Notes under the pieces: generated by a model
Database searches by the model: none
The model's input: the letters and a program-made list of their open reading frames with translations, nothing else
Told to the model about the DNA's origin: nothing
Source of the DNA: Mytilus trossulus
Taxonomy: Eukaryota > Mollusca > Bivalvia > Mytilida > Mytilidae
DNA: 64,000 nucleotides
Direction: 5' to 3'
Assembly (NCBI RefSeq): GCF_036588685.1
Contig: NC_086378.1
Span: forward strand, 45,051,578 to 45,115,577
In this document: positions 42,501-52,102 of the stretch, one piece after another
Position numbering within the stretch: position 1 is the first letter of the stretch
Layout of the letters: every line of letters begins with the position of its first letter
Translations under genes and position numbers: made by a program

Positions 42501-45467
42501 CCGCTTGATAATGTCACTAACTGATTTTTATTTTTTTGCCATTTGTAATATTATTTTTCTGCTTCATCTAACTGTTTTGACATATAAATACAAACCTATG
42601 AAATCACTCAGTTTCATGTGTCTTATGGTCTGAAAATATAACAGTAAGATTTTATTAAACATGATTCTACATGTTCTAATTTACATATTAAAGCATGTCT
42701 TAAAAGATTAATTCAAAGTATTTATAATTAGAGACAAATGCTGCAAAAAAATCAAACAGTTAAATAAAATGTTGACAATGCAATTGTTTGTTTCTTATTA
42801 AGGTTCACAAATACAGTTTTTAATTGCAACTCTGTTAGATCTCCCACTTTTTAAAATGTTCAATGTTGTAATTTTTGTATCATATTTTTATTCTTCAAAT
42901 TTTGGATTGTAAATAAAACTTACAACTGGCATTTTCAGTGTAATAATATCAGTTTTTCCCTTAGGTATTTCTAGCCTCTCTTTAACACACAATGAATGAA
43001 TACAGTGAATTCAAGCTGTAATTCTGTTTTAATCGGTTAAACAAGTGGTTACGGGAACAAGAACATGGTCTATCAAAAAAAAACCTACCACAAACAATAA
43101 TTACCCTACATGTAAAGGCAATTGCTTTCAATTATAGAAAGGAAATTCTAATCATGCATATCATATGAAAATTACTAAGATACCAATTATACAAACCAAA
43201 GGTAATCTCTTTATTTCCTGTGTATAGCATGCCTCTATGTGGTTCAACACATTATGGATGAGTTTTTCCAATTTTGACTTCTTTTCAATTACTGCAAAAT
43301 AAAAACATCAATATATATATTTATATCTATGCATATATTTGAGTCAAGTGCGCCTCATGCAGAATTCAAACTCACAACCTCAGTGTTGACTGGCAAGTGA
43401 CACAGTAGTTTGACTACTTAGACCACTGGACCACCAAGGCCTCCACAATCCAATAAAGCAAGATTACAAATTAGATTACTGTCTGTAATGGTATAAATTT
43501 TTTAAAGTGATCTGCACATGTAATAAATAAAAATGAAAATTTATAGAGCGCCCTATATATATATATAAAATTCCTCTGAGCCACTATCAATGACTGTGCA
43601 TTCAGCATGGTAATTAAAACAAATCGAAAACAAAAGCATAAAAAATAAAATGTGTCAGATTTAAATACTTAATTAAATAAAAATAAAAAGAGAAAAATTC
43701 CGACCATAAAATAAAAGGTAAACATGGTCAATACGAAAATACAGTAGATGAGTCCAACTCTTTAGACCACTTTATCATTAAGGTCCCTCATAAAAATTGT
43801 TTCCTCACAAATATTTTGAGGACTAATATTTTGCTAATGATGAATCAAATGTAGACGAAATGTATGTGCCTCTGGCATTCCACAATAGACACCTGTTCAG
43901 TTGTTTTATTGCTCTTTGGTGGGGTTCAGGGCTCACGCTACCAGGCGAAGAAGTCACTTTCCCGACCGTCACTTCGCTTTCCCCGACCCCCAAAAGCGAA
44001 AAGAAGTCGCCCTGTTCTTGACGATACTCGCTTTCAGTCGCTTCCGTCATTGGACATTTTTCAATTTTTACCAAGTTGATGAAACATCAATTTTTTATCG
44101 ATAATTTAAGAAATTAAGACATAAACGATTCATTATCTTAAGAAAAGAGGTTGAAGCATTGTCTTTGAAGTGTGTAGCAGGTTATTTGATAAAAATACAA
44201 CTTAATTGTTATCACTTCGTACATTTCCGCTAGTTCCGGTGCTTGTTACTCAAAAACGTACATCAACCTAAATTTTGGCGGCAAATTAAGTTTGTTTCTC
44301 CATTTAAACGTGATACGAGTTGCCTCCAGTAAGTGTTTAATCCATTTATTGCATTAAAAATGTCATGTTCCTTTCCAAATAACTTGTCAAACATCGTTTA
44401 TTTTTGTAAATTTTCTTGCATTCGTCCGCCATTGACTGATTTCTAAACTACGGATCTCAACCGGACCAGCTATGACCGAAATCCGTACTTTTACAATAAT
44501 TACTACGGGCGCACGGATGGAACAGCTGACAGTAAAATATTGATCCCAAAGGGAAAAATTACGTATTCCACACGAATTAAGAGACTTTTGGTTACATCTT
44601 ATTGATTGGTGTATATAATTCCCTATATTTTTTATGGATTGTTCAATATATTATGGCCCAGCTTAATAACTTTTAAATTTTTTTATGAGAAACACTGAAT
44701 TTCATACACAAGATAGTTTGGAATTAAGTTGTAATTGATATATTATAATTTCTTTACATTTTTTAAAATAAAATGTTTTTTTTTTAAGTGCTAGATATTA
44801 AATATTTATTTTGTAGTTTCTCACAAGAACCTTAGTAAAACTTAAACAACTTTTAATTTTAAATGTTACTTTAATTGTATACTCAGATATGAATTGAACA
44901 ATATAAAATGAACATTATTTACATATGACCCTTTATACATGTACTATACATGCTATATAAGTAAAATCCAAATATTGGAGCGCACCGCGCGATTGAGCAC
45001 TTCTCTTTCAAATCCCACCACTTCTCCCTATCAGTTTCAAAAAGAGAAGTCACTTCTCCCTATAATTCTGAAGTAGTGTGAGCCCTGGGGGTTGATGTCT
45101 CTTTGACAAATACCCCATTTCCATTCTAAATTATACTGGCATCTGTGAATAGTCTTGAAAAGTGAAATGCATAGATTTAAAGCAAATTTCAAGATATTTT
45201 TTAAGTGTCTCATGATAACTGAATGTCTGATGATATCGACATCTTGCTATCATTTGTATAAATAGGATGCCCAAAGCTAGAGAGCAAACTTTTTTTATTT
45301 TCCACATGATCAAAGTATCACTTCTTAGCTTTACCTTTACTATCAAGATCTTCTAGAAATGCATCTAGTTTGTCTTGCTTCTCTTGTTCAGATAATGTAT
45401 CCCCTTCATTTCCATCTGGTAACACTGGTTTGGCACGTGTTGATGCCTTTGCCTTTTTTCTTGGCAT
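33409..45467 (-). CDS. CDCA8: Borealin (chromosomal passenger complex subunit), complete, 9 coding exons
   Basis: Coding exons in transcript order: 45335-45467, 43197-43291, 42596-42629, 40432-40546, 38572-38653, 36293-36411, 35210-35287, 34667-34766 and 33409-33525; 873 bp, 290 aa (human borealin is 280). All introns are GT-AG and all phases agree. It starts M-P-R-K-K and has the N-terminal helix (D-K-L-D-A-F-L-E-D-L-D, about 33-43, to L-S-D-F-I-A-L-G-G, about 83-91), which in the family bundles with INCENP and survivin. Then come a basic linker, the conserved T-P-K-F-D-P-R (213-219) and a C-terminal region with G-E-Q-Y-M-S-L-G-G-S-P-I. Borealin targets Aurora B to centromeres in mitosis. 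An acceptor at 45477-45478, nine bases before the ATG, suggests an upstream non-coding exon. Confidence 0.92.
33730..33870. mobile_element. GGCGGATCC-type TIR element, decayed
   Basis: Left CCATAGGCAGGTCC and right GCATCCGCCACTG are remnants of the inverted ends seen intact at 63818-63984. Confidence 0.65.
33876..34086. mobile_element. TACTGTGGATTCAT-type TIR element
   Basis: TACTGTGGATTCAT start and CCACAGTA end, with further inverted matches inside. Same family at 38233-38536 and 60899-61110. Confidence 0.75.
34185..34268 (+). mobile_element. Family A 3' end, decayed
   Basis: TGTGATATGGGTTTTGCTC ... GTTGTCTTATTGGCAATCATACC, inside borealin intron 8. Confidence 0.6.
34486..34660 (+). mobile_element. 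Family B copy abutting borealin exon 8 donor
   Basis: AATTGAGAATGGAAATGGGG to TATACTAGTTCAGTGATAATGAAC, ending six bases from the exon 8 boundary. Confidence 0.85.
34667..34766 (-). CDS. CDCA8: Borealin exon 8
   Basis: 100 bp, phase 2 in, phase 0 out (GTAAAT). Encodes T-P-T-Q-M-R and G-E-Q-Y-M-S-L-G-G-S-P-I, like G-E-R-I-Y-N-I-S-G-N-G-S-P in vertebrates. A dispersed repeat begins six bases into the following intron. Confidence 0.9.
35210..35287 (-). CDS. CDCA8: Borealin exon 7
   Basis: 78 bp, phase 2 in, phase 2 out. Encodes W-D-T-P-M-I-T-P-K-F-D-P-R, matching T-P-G-L-T-P-R-F-D-S-R of vertebrate borealin. Confidence 0.9.
35344..35652. mobile_element. Foldback elements in borealin intron 6
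   Basis: AATATAGGGTTATGGCATGAATATT...GGAATATTGTCCCT is inverted as AGGGACAATATTCCCAAATATGC...CCCTATATT. A second inverted pair (TGTATAGTAATATAATATTT / AAATATTATATTGCTATACA) spans about 35494-35652. Confidence 0.75.
35955..36265. mobile_element. Dispersed element, left copy of inverted pair around borealin exon 6
   Basis: About 310 bp matching the reverse complement of 37665-37980 (for example CATCAAGCGTCTT; TTTGCCGAATAATT; GGTGTTCACTAAAACCA). Confidence 0.8.
36293..36411 (-). CDS. CDCA8: Borealin exon 6
   Basis: 119 bp, phase 0 in, phase 2 out. Lys-rich (K-K-T-G-V-K-K-A-R-K-G-K) then Pro-rich. The basic linker corresponds to the nuclear-localisation and DNA-contact region of the family. It sits between two inverted repeat copies. 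Confidence 0.86.
36570..36745 (+). mobile_element. Family A partial copy
   Basis: ATTTGTCATTTGAGAGTC to TGTCTCATTGGCAATCATACCACAT, in borealin intron 5. Confidence 0.75.
37355..37530 (+). mobile_element. Dispersed element family C, partial
   Basis: ACAAGAATGTGTCCCCAGTACACAGATGCCC ... TTCAGTGGATTGTGAAAATGGGGTAAAAAC. Confidence 0.75.
37665..37980. mobile_element. Dispersed element, right copy of inverted pair
   Basis: GGTTTTAGTGAACATCATTTGTGCG ... AATTATTCGGCAAA ... AAGACGCTTGATG, inverted relative to 35955-36265. Confidence 0.8.
38233..38536. mobile_element. TACTGTGG TIR element containing a nested family B copy
   Basis: Outer ends TACTGTGGATTCATTTTTCGAGG and AATCCACAGTA; between them 38280-38410 is family B inverted (GCGGGAATTTCTCG ... 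GGTTGTTGTCTCTTTGA ... CCATTTCCATTCTCAATTTT). Confidence 0.8.
38572..38653 (-). CDS. CDCA8: Borealin exon 5
   Basis: 82 bp, phase 2 in, phase 0 out (GTAAGG). Ser-rich linker (S-R-L-N-S-I-R ... T-S-M-M-A-S-T-K). Confidence 0.85.
38799..39145 (+). mobile_element. Dispersed element family C
   Basis: ACAAGAATGTGTCCATAGTACATGGATGCCCC, through ATGCACTAAGTTTCAAGTTAATTGGACTT, to CATAATGCCCATAAATGGG. Confidence 0.75.
39800..40449. repeat. Three-unit tandem repeat overlapping the end of borealin exon 4
   Basis: Units near 39800-40050, 40051-40193 and 40194-40449 share TTCAGAAATTATTGCGTGC, ATTTTGTCATTT and TTTCACAAAAATAAAAACATT. Each ends ACTTACTTTG(C/A)ACAT(G/A)CTTTTTT, which is the exon 4 3' end and donor in reverse. 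The element itself has inverted ends (ACTGTAAATTCAGAAATTATTG / CAATTTCTGAATTTA). Another copy lies at about 48555-48690. Confidence 0.85.
40432..40546 (-). CDS. CDCA8: Borealin exon 4
   Basis: 115 bp, phase 1 in, phase 2 out (GTAAGT). Encodes L-G-G-T-V-D-A-V followed by an acidic linker and V-K-K-A-C-A-K. The last bases of the exon and its donor are part of a tandemly repeated block (see findings). Confidence 0.9.
40963..41541. mobile_element. TIR element (AAGGAGTAGGGG ends)
   Basis: AAGGAGTAGGGGAATTAAGGCC at 40963 is inverted at the right end (GGCCTTATTGCCCCTACTCCTT, ending 41541). 579 bp, no ORF, in borealin intron 3. Confidence 0.8.
41855..42052 (+). mobile_element. Family A variant subfamily copy
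   Basis: Reads GTGTGAGCCAAGGCTCC and TCATTGGCACTCACACCACATCTTCCTATATC. The same variant occurs at 48735 and 52325, distinct from the main subfamily (GGCAATCATACC). Confidence 0.75.
42596..42629 (-). CDS. CDCA8: Borealin exon 3 (34 bp)
   Basis: Phase 0 in, phase 1 out. Eleven codons T-I-R-H-M-K-L-S-D-F-I that link exactly to A-L-G-G of exon 4, matching the vertebrate W-L-D-Y-F-A-L-G-G block. A microexon supported by family alignment. Confidence 0.88.
43197..43291 (-). CDS. CDCA8: Borealin exon 2
   Basis: 95 bp, phase 1 in, phase 0 out. Encodes a charged amphipathic helix ending E-I-K-R-L-P-L, comparable to I-L-R-L-P-K in vertebrate borealin. Donor GTTTGT. Confidence 0.9.
43352..43441 (-). 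mobile_element. tRNA-like SINE head (Leu/Ser-type)
   Basis: On the reverse strand box A TGGTCCAGTGG (43433-43423) is followed about 50 bases on by GAGTTTGAATTCT (43373-43361), the box B position of a long-variable-arm tRNA. It lies in borealin intron 1. Confidence 0.6.
43927..45087. mobile_element. CAGGGCTCAC TIR element, 1.16 kb
   Basis: CAGGGCTCACGCTACC at the left and GTAGTGTGAGCCCTG at the right. Both flanks carry GGGGTT, and on the right a family B fragment resumes (GTTGATGTCTCTTTGACA). CAGGG-type ends suggest hAT, but I could not confirm an 8-bp duplication. Short ORFs inside show no transposase motif. Confidence 0.75.
45088..45125 (-). mobile_element. Family B fragment interrupted by the CAGGGCTC element
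   Basis: GTTGATGTCTCTTTGACAAATACCCCATTTCCATTC is the reverse of the family B start. Confidence 0.65.
45335..45467 (-). CDS. CDCA8: Borealin exon 1 (start codon)
   Basis: ATG at 45467-45465, 44 codons plus one base, donor GTAAAG. Encodes a Lys/Arg-rich start and the beginning of the INCENP-binding helix. A T-run and CAG lie directly upstream (AG at 45478-45477), so a 5' non-coding exon is likely. Confidence 0.9.
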
Positions 45468-46011
45468 TTTTTTTTCCTGAAAAAAAATGATGTAGTTTTG
45501 TTTAACTATTTCTTACCCACTAAATTAGCATTGTCTTACTCTCTCAGCCTCGACAATAAACTTTTGAGTCCACATGATAATCAAATTTTTTGAAATTTTA
45601 GTTGGTGTTTGTTTCTGATGGCTTGCATTGTAAAGAAGAATTTTACAAGCCCAAATGCAATATTACAAGCAATGGCTGTAAGACTTTTGTTTAAGCCTAA
45701 AGACTGCTCTGTTGTTAATTTTAATGAACAATATAAACCTGTTGTTTAAATAAATGGAAAACACAACATGCACAAGACACTAGTTTTAATCAACAATTAA
45801 GTTGTCATCGATATAAATTGTGAACTCATAAAAAAAAATTAAGATAGAAATATATTTCAGTTACAATAATTTTGCACATATACATGATATATTCTAGTGA
45901 CTCTCAATATATATTAGGCATGTTGATGTTCAAACATATAAAACGGAAATTCAGAGAAATATGTTAGTACATGAAGGTAAAAAAATTATGCAATACACCA
46001 TTTGTCGGTAT

Positions 46012-46615
46012 CAGGTCTGGTCGCACCCAATACACTTTCGCACCCTACACATTTGCACCTCACATGTTCGCCCCGAAGTCTATTCACACCCTACACGATT
46101 GTGCCAAATTTTATATTTGAATGTCAGTTGAACCATTAGATATTTTTCAAATATACCAAATAATATTATTTTCTGAAATAAAGACAAAGTTATAGAGATT
46201 CATTTTATTAATTTGATTTAATTATTAAATGCTAATTATATATGATTACTGCTAATTGTTATTTATATAAAAAATATTTATTGCAATACACTCATGACAC
46301 TATTGTTAAACATGATTACAAATTATTTACCGCATGAAAAAACTTTGTCAGATTCCTAATTCCTTAAGGAACAATGAAAAAAAAATGTTTTTAGCCTTGC
46401 ATTTTATACCCTGACATAAACAAATGTTGTTAGAATCTCACTGTATTTAGAAACAAGGAAAATATATTTAATAGCAATGCACTTACCAATTACAAACCAT
46501 CAGAGACATATGGTATTATATGTCTCTGAAACCATTAAACACAAAACCAATAAAAATAAAAAGAAAGGGGGCGAACATGATTAGGGGCAAATGTGATTGG
46601 GCGCGAACAGACCTG
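46012..46615. mobile_element. TIR element (CAGGTCTGKTCGC ends), 604 bp
   Basis: CAGGTCTGGTCGCACCCAAT (46012-46031) is inverted with 18 of 20 matches at 46596-46615. No target duplication was evident. Confidence 0.75.
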
Positions 46616-47518
46616 GATTTCCATATGTCCACCATTCTAGATATCACACAGGTTCCCGTGATTGTTGTATGCTTCAAACGCTAAAGCGTCTGGGTCAGCC
46701 GGGATTAGAGTCATACACTCATGACACTATTGTTAAACATGATTACAAATTATTTACCGCATGAAAAAACTTTGTCAGATTCCTTATTCCTTATGGAAAA
46801 TTGAAAAAAAATGTTTTTAACATTGCATTTTATACCCTGACATAAACTATGACTATGAAGAGGCTAGAGAGAGGATGAGAACATCTATTTACTTTATAAC
46901 AGGAAATATACATATGGATTTAGACACCTTACTAGGGATCGATGAAGAAGACATTAAAAGAGACAATCGAAATGAAATATTGTGCCATCTGGAAAATTAT
47001 TTAATGGAGTCTGGTAGATTCAAAAACACTATACAGTAAAAAACACTATAATTCTAAATCAAAATTAAGTCAAAAAAAGCAGCAGCCACCATTTCAATTA
47101 ATTACATGAGTGAACATTACATATGTGAAGAAACTACAAAAGACGAAACGTACACAAGTGTTTACAGTGTCATTTGGGACACTTACTCAAGACTAAAGAC
47201 AAATGTTGTCAGAATCTCACTGTATTTAGAAACAAGGAAAACAAATATATTTAATAGCAATGTACACTTACCAATTACAAACCATCAGAGACATATGGTA
47301 TTATATGTCTCTGAAACCATTAAACACAAAACCAATAAAAATTGGCCGTGAGCATGTAGGGAGAGAAAGTGAAAGGGGGCGAACATGATTAGGGGCAAAC
47401 GTGATTGGGCCCGAACAGACCTGGATTTCCATTTGTCCACCATTCTAGATATCACACAGGTTCCTGTGATTGTTGTTTGCTTCAAACACTAAAGCGTCTG
47501 GGTCAGCCGGGATTAGCG
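46287..47518. repeat. Tandem segmental duplication of the TIR element's right half
   Basis: 46287-46710 and 46714-47518 share ACACTCATGACACTATTG at the start, the TIR right end and the same 95-base flank ending GGTCAGCCGGGATTAG. The second copy contains about 350 extra bases (46848-47196). Confidence 0.85.
46848..47039 (+). pseudogene. Coding-like fragment inside duplicated TIR element
   Basis: 63 codons and TAA: Y-D-Y-E-E-A-R-E-R-M-R, then hydrophobic and acidic stretches (L-D-T-L-L-G-I-D-E-E-D-I-K), ending K-N-T-I-Q. Composition looks like protein and unlike the surrounding AT-rich DNA. No start, no splice partner and no family recognised. It could be a relic of the element's own gene. Confidence 0.35.
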
Positions 47519-48734
47519 ATAAGGTTTATACAATAGGATAATCTTTAACTTGATAATTTTCGATGTAGATGATGATAAATAACAGGTAGTGTTTGAAGAG
47601 ATCTTTTGAGGAATTTAGGAGAAGTCTTTGACCTATGAAAGCTATGCATATGGCTGAAATTTGACAAGATTTGTATTTTTGTTATTCATAAAAATAAATA
47701 TAAGAAAAGGGTGGGATATTTGGATTTCTCAGCTGATTATCCCTACCACAAAAGGATTAAATTGTCGCCATAAGTGTAAACAAGCGTTTCTTTCCTTTGC
47801 ACGTTATAGTATCTCTGGAAATTCAACGCAAATATATGTAAACAAGAGTAAGAATGGTGTATTGAAAAGCTTTTCATACCAGTTCAATCAAATTAGTAAT
47901 CAAATTTAGCGCTGGTTCAAATATAGTTTCGATCTATAAATAACTTCATTCTTGGTGACAAATTTGAATCAAAGTAAACGCACAAATAACTTTGATTCAT
48001 CTGTACGATATCACATGATCAAAATTGTCACATGACTACAAAATGTCAGAAGCGGGTATTTTTTTTAACTGTTGAAACCGAGGGACAAGTTCCCCCGACA
48101 ACTGTAATGAACAGCGATTTTTCTGGCTCAATAAGACAATAATCAGGTAAAAACTTGTGGGAAGTGGATTCCTTTAATACTGGTGCCATTAACCTTACCT
48201 TACCTCTGTATCTTTAACCTCCTATATAGGAGAACCACACCAGTGTCTTCATAGGCACCAGTATGTCTAACATGTGCTGCAATATCCTCCACCTGTGTGC
48301 TTTATATATACGTGTAGTGCAGTCCAATACCATCGAATTTGGTTTAATATATATATACAGTTTATTTACACATTGTTCACAGCACTGATTCTTGGTTATT
48401 ACACCTTTACGTTTTTCTTGTCCTTTTTCCATCCTTTTGACAGGAAACGATATCTGGTGGTGTGTAACAAAAAGAGAAGTCGGCGGCTACAATATTCAAT
48501 TTCGGCCATTAGTTGTGCATCTAGTTTTAGATTTTTAACGGACTCAGCCTTTACTGTAAATTCAGAAATTATTGCATGCATCACGATTTTGTCATTTTAT
48601 TCTATTTTCATTTTTGCAATATTGAGAAAAGTCCTGATTATTTCATATATATACAAAAAATAAAAAAATACAAGTTTAAATTATTGTAATTATAATCTTG
48701 TATCACTTATTGAAAAAATAAACATGGTTTTACA

Positions 48735-48895
48735 CTAGTTATTTGGGGCCCTTTAATTTACAGTTTGTTGTTTGGTGTGAGCCAAGGCTCTGTGTTGAAG
48801 GACATACATTGACCTATACTGGTTTACTTATTTTAAATTGTTATTTGAATGGAGAGTTGTCTCATTGGCACTCGCACCACATCTTCCTATATCTA
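48735..48895 (+). mobile_element. Family A variant subfamily copy
   Basis: GGGGCCCTTTA ... GTGTGAGCCAAGGCTC ... TTGGCACTCGCACCACATCTTCC. Confidence 0.75.
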
Positions 48896-49497
48896 TGATA
48901 AAAATATGAGAATTTCGGAATTCAGAATAACAAAATGAACCTGAATAATTTAGTCCCTACCTGTGATCAATCTCTCCTTCTTGTGCAGAATATAATGACT
49001 GCATTATTTTGGCTATAACAAATCAGCATATAAATCTTTATCTCGGGACCATATAAGACATACAGACACATCCAAACTTCCAATGACACAACAAAATGGT
49101 CATACTTCCTATGATCAATTATTCAATGGAACATACCACCACAAACTGTAATTGAAAACACCACTGTTGACAGCTTTAGAGATCAGCTAACACGATGAAC
49201 ACCAGCTGTTCTTTCGAGCTTCAAATAAACAAATTCAAACCAAAACATGTATATACAATGTATATATATTATTAATCACAATCTGTATATAAAAACACTG
49301 AAATTGTTATAAAATATTTTATGAATTGTATAAAATTTTGTCAATCACACATGTGTAACAATATGTATTCTTCAGTATTGAAGCCTTGTTGACCTTAAAC
49401 ATGTTAACATGGTAAAAGAAGAAGTGTAATAAACTTTTTTTTTAAATTTGAAATTGATTATGAGTACAGTGTCATCAGCATTGTCCACAAATATTCC

Positions 49498-50935
49498 ATC
49501 TGTGGTTAAAGTTTTTGAAATTTCAATAACTTTCTTATACTATCCTGGATTTCTACCAAACTTGGGACAGAAGCTTGTTTATGATCATAACTAAAGATAG
49601 TATCCAAAAGTCAATTTTGTAAAAGTTAAATTCCTGTTTTTCTGTATTTTACTTGTAAATGTACTATTTTTTCTGCCGGGAAACATTACATTTACTCTGT
49701 GGTTAAAGTTTTTAAAATTTTATTTACTTTCTTAAACTATCCTGTATTTGTACCAAACTTTGACAGAAGCTTGTTTATGATCATAAGATAGTACATGTGT
49801 ATCCAGAAGTCAATTTTGTAAAAATAAAATTCCTGTTTTTCTTTATTTTACTCACAGGCACTTGTCTCAAAAAAATAAATTCCTGTATACCTTAATATAA
49901 CACAAGGTACTTAACTAATTTTTTGAATAATGACACCCAGTCCCAAATTCCCGTTATTTTTTTTATTTCTCGGTTGTCAAACCTACTTAAACTTAATATG
50001 CCGTAAATCTAAATTGCTTTATCTACACAATGGTATATGACACGACTATCATTGTTGTCGGGATCATTAGTAGCAGGCCTCAGAAGTCGGTCAACGGGAT
50101 GTTTTTTTGCATATAATCTTTTGGCAACACCCAGCCCGCATGTAATTTTCTACTGGTTTCTCATTGGTCAATCGTCTGGCTAAAAATAAATGTTGGAAAT
50201 TTTGGTCAATTTATAACTCTACATTAGTGTCGTTGTGTACACGTGTGTTTCATAACAAACTTATTTGTGTTTGTTTCACATAATCTGTAAAGAATTTACA
50301 ATAAAAGTAATAATTCATAGTCAGAGGGAAGCTGACAGTTTTTATTTAAATATTTTTTTATAATAATTCAATCACTGCGGGCTGGGTGTTGCCAAAAATT
50401 GAGACGAATGCAAAAAACATCCCGTTGACCGACTTCTCAGGCCTGCTACTAATGATCCCGACAACAATGATAGTCGTGTCATATCCCATTGTGTAGATAA
50501 ATCAATTTAGATTTACGGCATATTAAGTTTAAGTAGGTTTGACAACCAAGAAATAAAAAAAATAACAGGATTTCGGGACTGGGTGTCATTTTTCAAAAAA
50601 AATAGTTAAGTACCTTGTGTAATATTAAGGTATATAGGAATTTTTTTTTGAGACAAGTGCCTGTGATTTTACTTGCAAAATGACTTGTAAATCATAAAAT
50701 TGACTTAGTTTTTCTGACAGGAGACAATATTATTCATTCTCTCCATGCTCTATCATTGTCTATGTGGTTTAAGTTTTTGAAATTTAATAACTTTCTTAAA
50801 CTATCCTGGATTTGTACCAAACTTGGACAGAAGCTTGTTTATGATAAAAATAAAGTACATAACAAGAAGGACATTTTGTTAAAATTTTGTACTTGTTTAT
50901 CCGTATTTTACTTATAAATGGGCTTGGTTTTTCTT
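49498..50935. repeat. Three direct repeats of about 170 bp, one split by a foldback element
   Basis: GTTAAAGTTTTTGAAATTT ... ACTATCCTGGATTTGTACCAAACTTGGACAGAAGCTTGTTTATGATC recurs at 49498, 49697 and 50757, with a partial copy at 51424-51540. Confidence 0.85.
49853..50665. mobile_element. hAT-like foldback element with perfect 8-bp target-site duplication
   Basis: Ends CACAGGCACTTGTCTC / GAGACAAGTGCCTGTG begin inverted arms of about 285 bp (49853-50135 and 50380-50665) around a unique centre. ATTTTACT flanks both sides (49845-49852, 50666-50673). An 8-bp duplication fits the hAT superfamily. 813 bp, no transposase. Confidence 0.9.
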
Positions 50936-50996
50936 CCAGTTAACATTAATACATACAGTCTGCAGTTGAAGTTTTGAAAACATTTATCAGTCAGCA

Positions 50997-51407
50997 GGGC
51001 TCTCACTACTTCAGAATTATAGGGAGAATAGACTTCTCTTTTTGAAACTGATAGGGAAAAGTGGTGAGATTTGAAAGAGAAGTGGTAATTTTTTGCGGTG
51101 CGTTACAATGTTTGGATTTTACTGTAGCATAAACAGTCATTTGTAAATGATGTTCTTTTAATATTGTTCAATTTTTATCTGAGTATTCAATTAAAGTAAC
51201 ATTTCAAATCAAAAGTTGTTTAAATTTTACTAAGGGCCTTGTGAGAAACTACCAACTAAATATCAAGCACTAAATTTTTTTTTTTTTTTTAAAAGGTAAA
51301 GAAATTATAAAATAACAATTACAATTTAATTTAAATCTAGCTTGTGTATGAAATTCAGTGTTTCTCATCAAAAGATATATAAAGGTAAGCTGGGCCATAA
51401 TATATTG
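50997..51407. mobile_element. Partial inverted copy of the CAGGGCTC element
   Basis: CAGGGCTCTCACTACTTCAGAATTATAGGG and onward is the reverse complement of 44640-45087; the other end is missing. Confidence 0.8.
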
Positions 51408-51790
51408 ACATTAGTGTTATTGAGTTTTACCAAACTTGGACAGAAGTTTCTTACAATCATTACAATCAAAAGATAGTATCAGGAGGAATATTTTTATTGA
51501 TTTTTTCCTCATTTTTGTTGAGCCTGCTATTAACAGCAAAAGAAGACGAGACAGTGAGTTCAGGGGAACCCTTACAAATTTTATTCATTGACAACTTGCT
51601 ATGGTATATAAATGTATCATGTTTATTATTGGTAACTGTATGTTGCATGTGTTGATTTCAAAGAAATCTATATATTAAAGTTAAAAGTTTTATTGTAAGA
51701 TTTGGTTACATTTCATAAACTTTTACTCACATCTTAAAACTAATTTTACTCCAAATAATTTAATTAATATGTTCACTATTAAATTTCAGT

Positions 51791-51799
51791 TATAAAAAG
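51791..51799 (+). promoter_or_regulatory. Possible TATA box, or 5' UTR exon start, of AIRIM
   Basis: TATAAAAAG 40 bases before the AIRIM ATG with CCAAT just downstream. The same place also reads as a splice acceptor (AAATTTCAG at 51781-51789), so it may instead begin a second, spliced 5' UTR exon. Confidence 0.25.
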
Positions 51800-51830
51800 C
51801 CGACATTAACCAATCCTTGTGTGATGTAAA

Positions 51831-52102
51831 ATGGAAAATATTGATCCCAGATTGAATCCAGCATACCAGCAACTTCAGAAATCATACAAAATACTTCAAC
51901 AGTGTCAAACAACATGGAAAGAAACATTAAAACAATGTCAAGAAGAAATAGATTCTTTACAAAATTTATCTGAGCAATACACCTGCTGTAATGAAGCTGG
52001 TATAGATGTGCTTTTACTGCAGCTACCAGATGTACGAGAAAAATTGTTGTATAAGATATCTCTTGAGATTGACAAGAAGTTAAATAAATTACAAATTAAC
52101 AT
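51831..52102 (+). CDS. AIRIM: AIRIM exon 1 (start codon)
   Basis: ATG at 51831, 90 codons plus two bases, strong donor GTAAGT at 52103. The upstream frame is closed, and this is the first ATG before the conserved helix. TATAAAAAG lies about 40 bases upstream. Confidence 0.88.

Larger units (their letters stand above)
45468..49497. other. Intergenic region between borealin and AIRIM, left part
   Basis: No gene recognised apart from the transposon-like duplication at 46012-47518 and copies of dispersed elements (48555, 48735). The borealin promoter and any 5' non-coding exon should lie just right of 45476, but no core promoter element is clear. Confidence 0.55.

Noticed and set aside
43864..44104. 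Overlapping 67-83-codon ORFs rich in Arg, Pro and Ser
   Set aside because: They lie in the GC-richer end of the CAGGGCTC element on both strands; no transposase motif and mutually exclusive frames.
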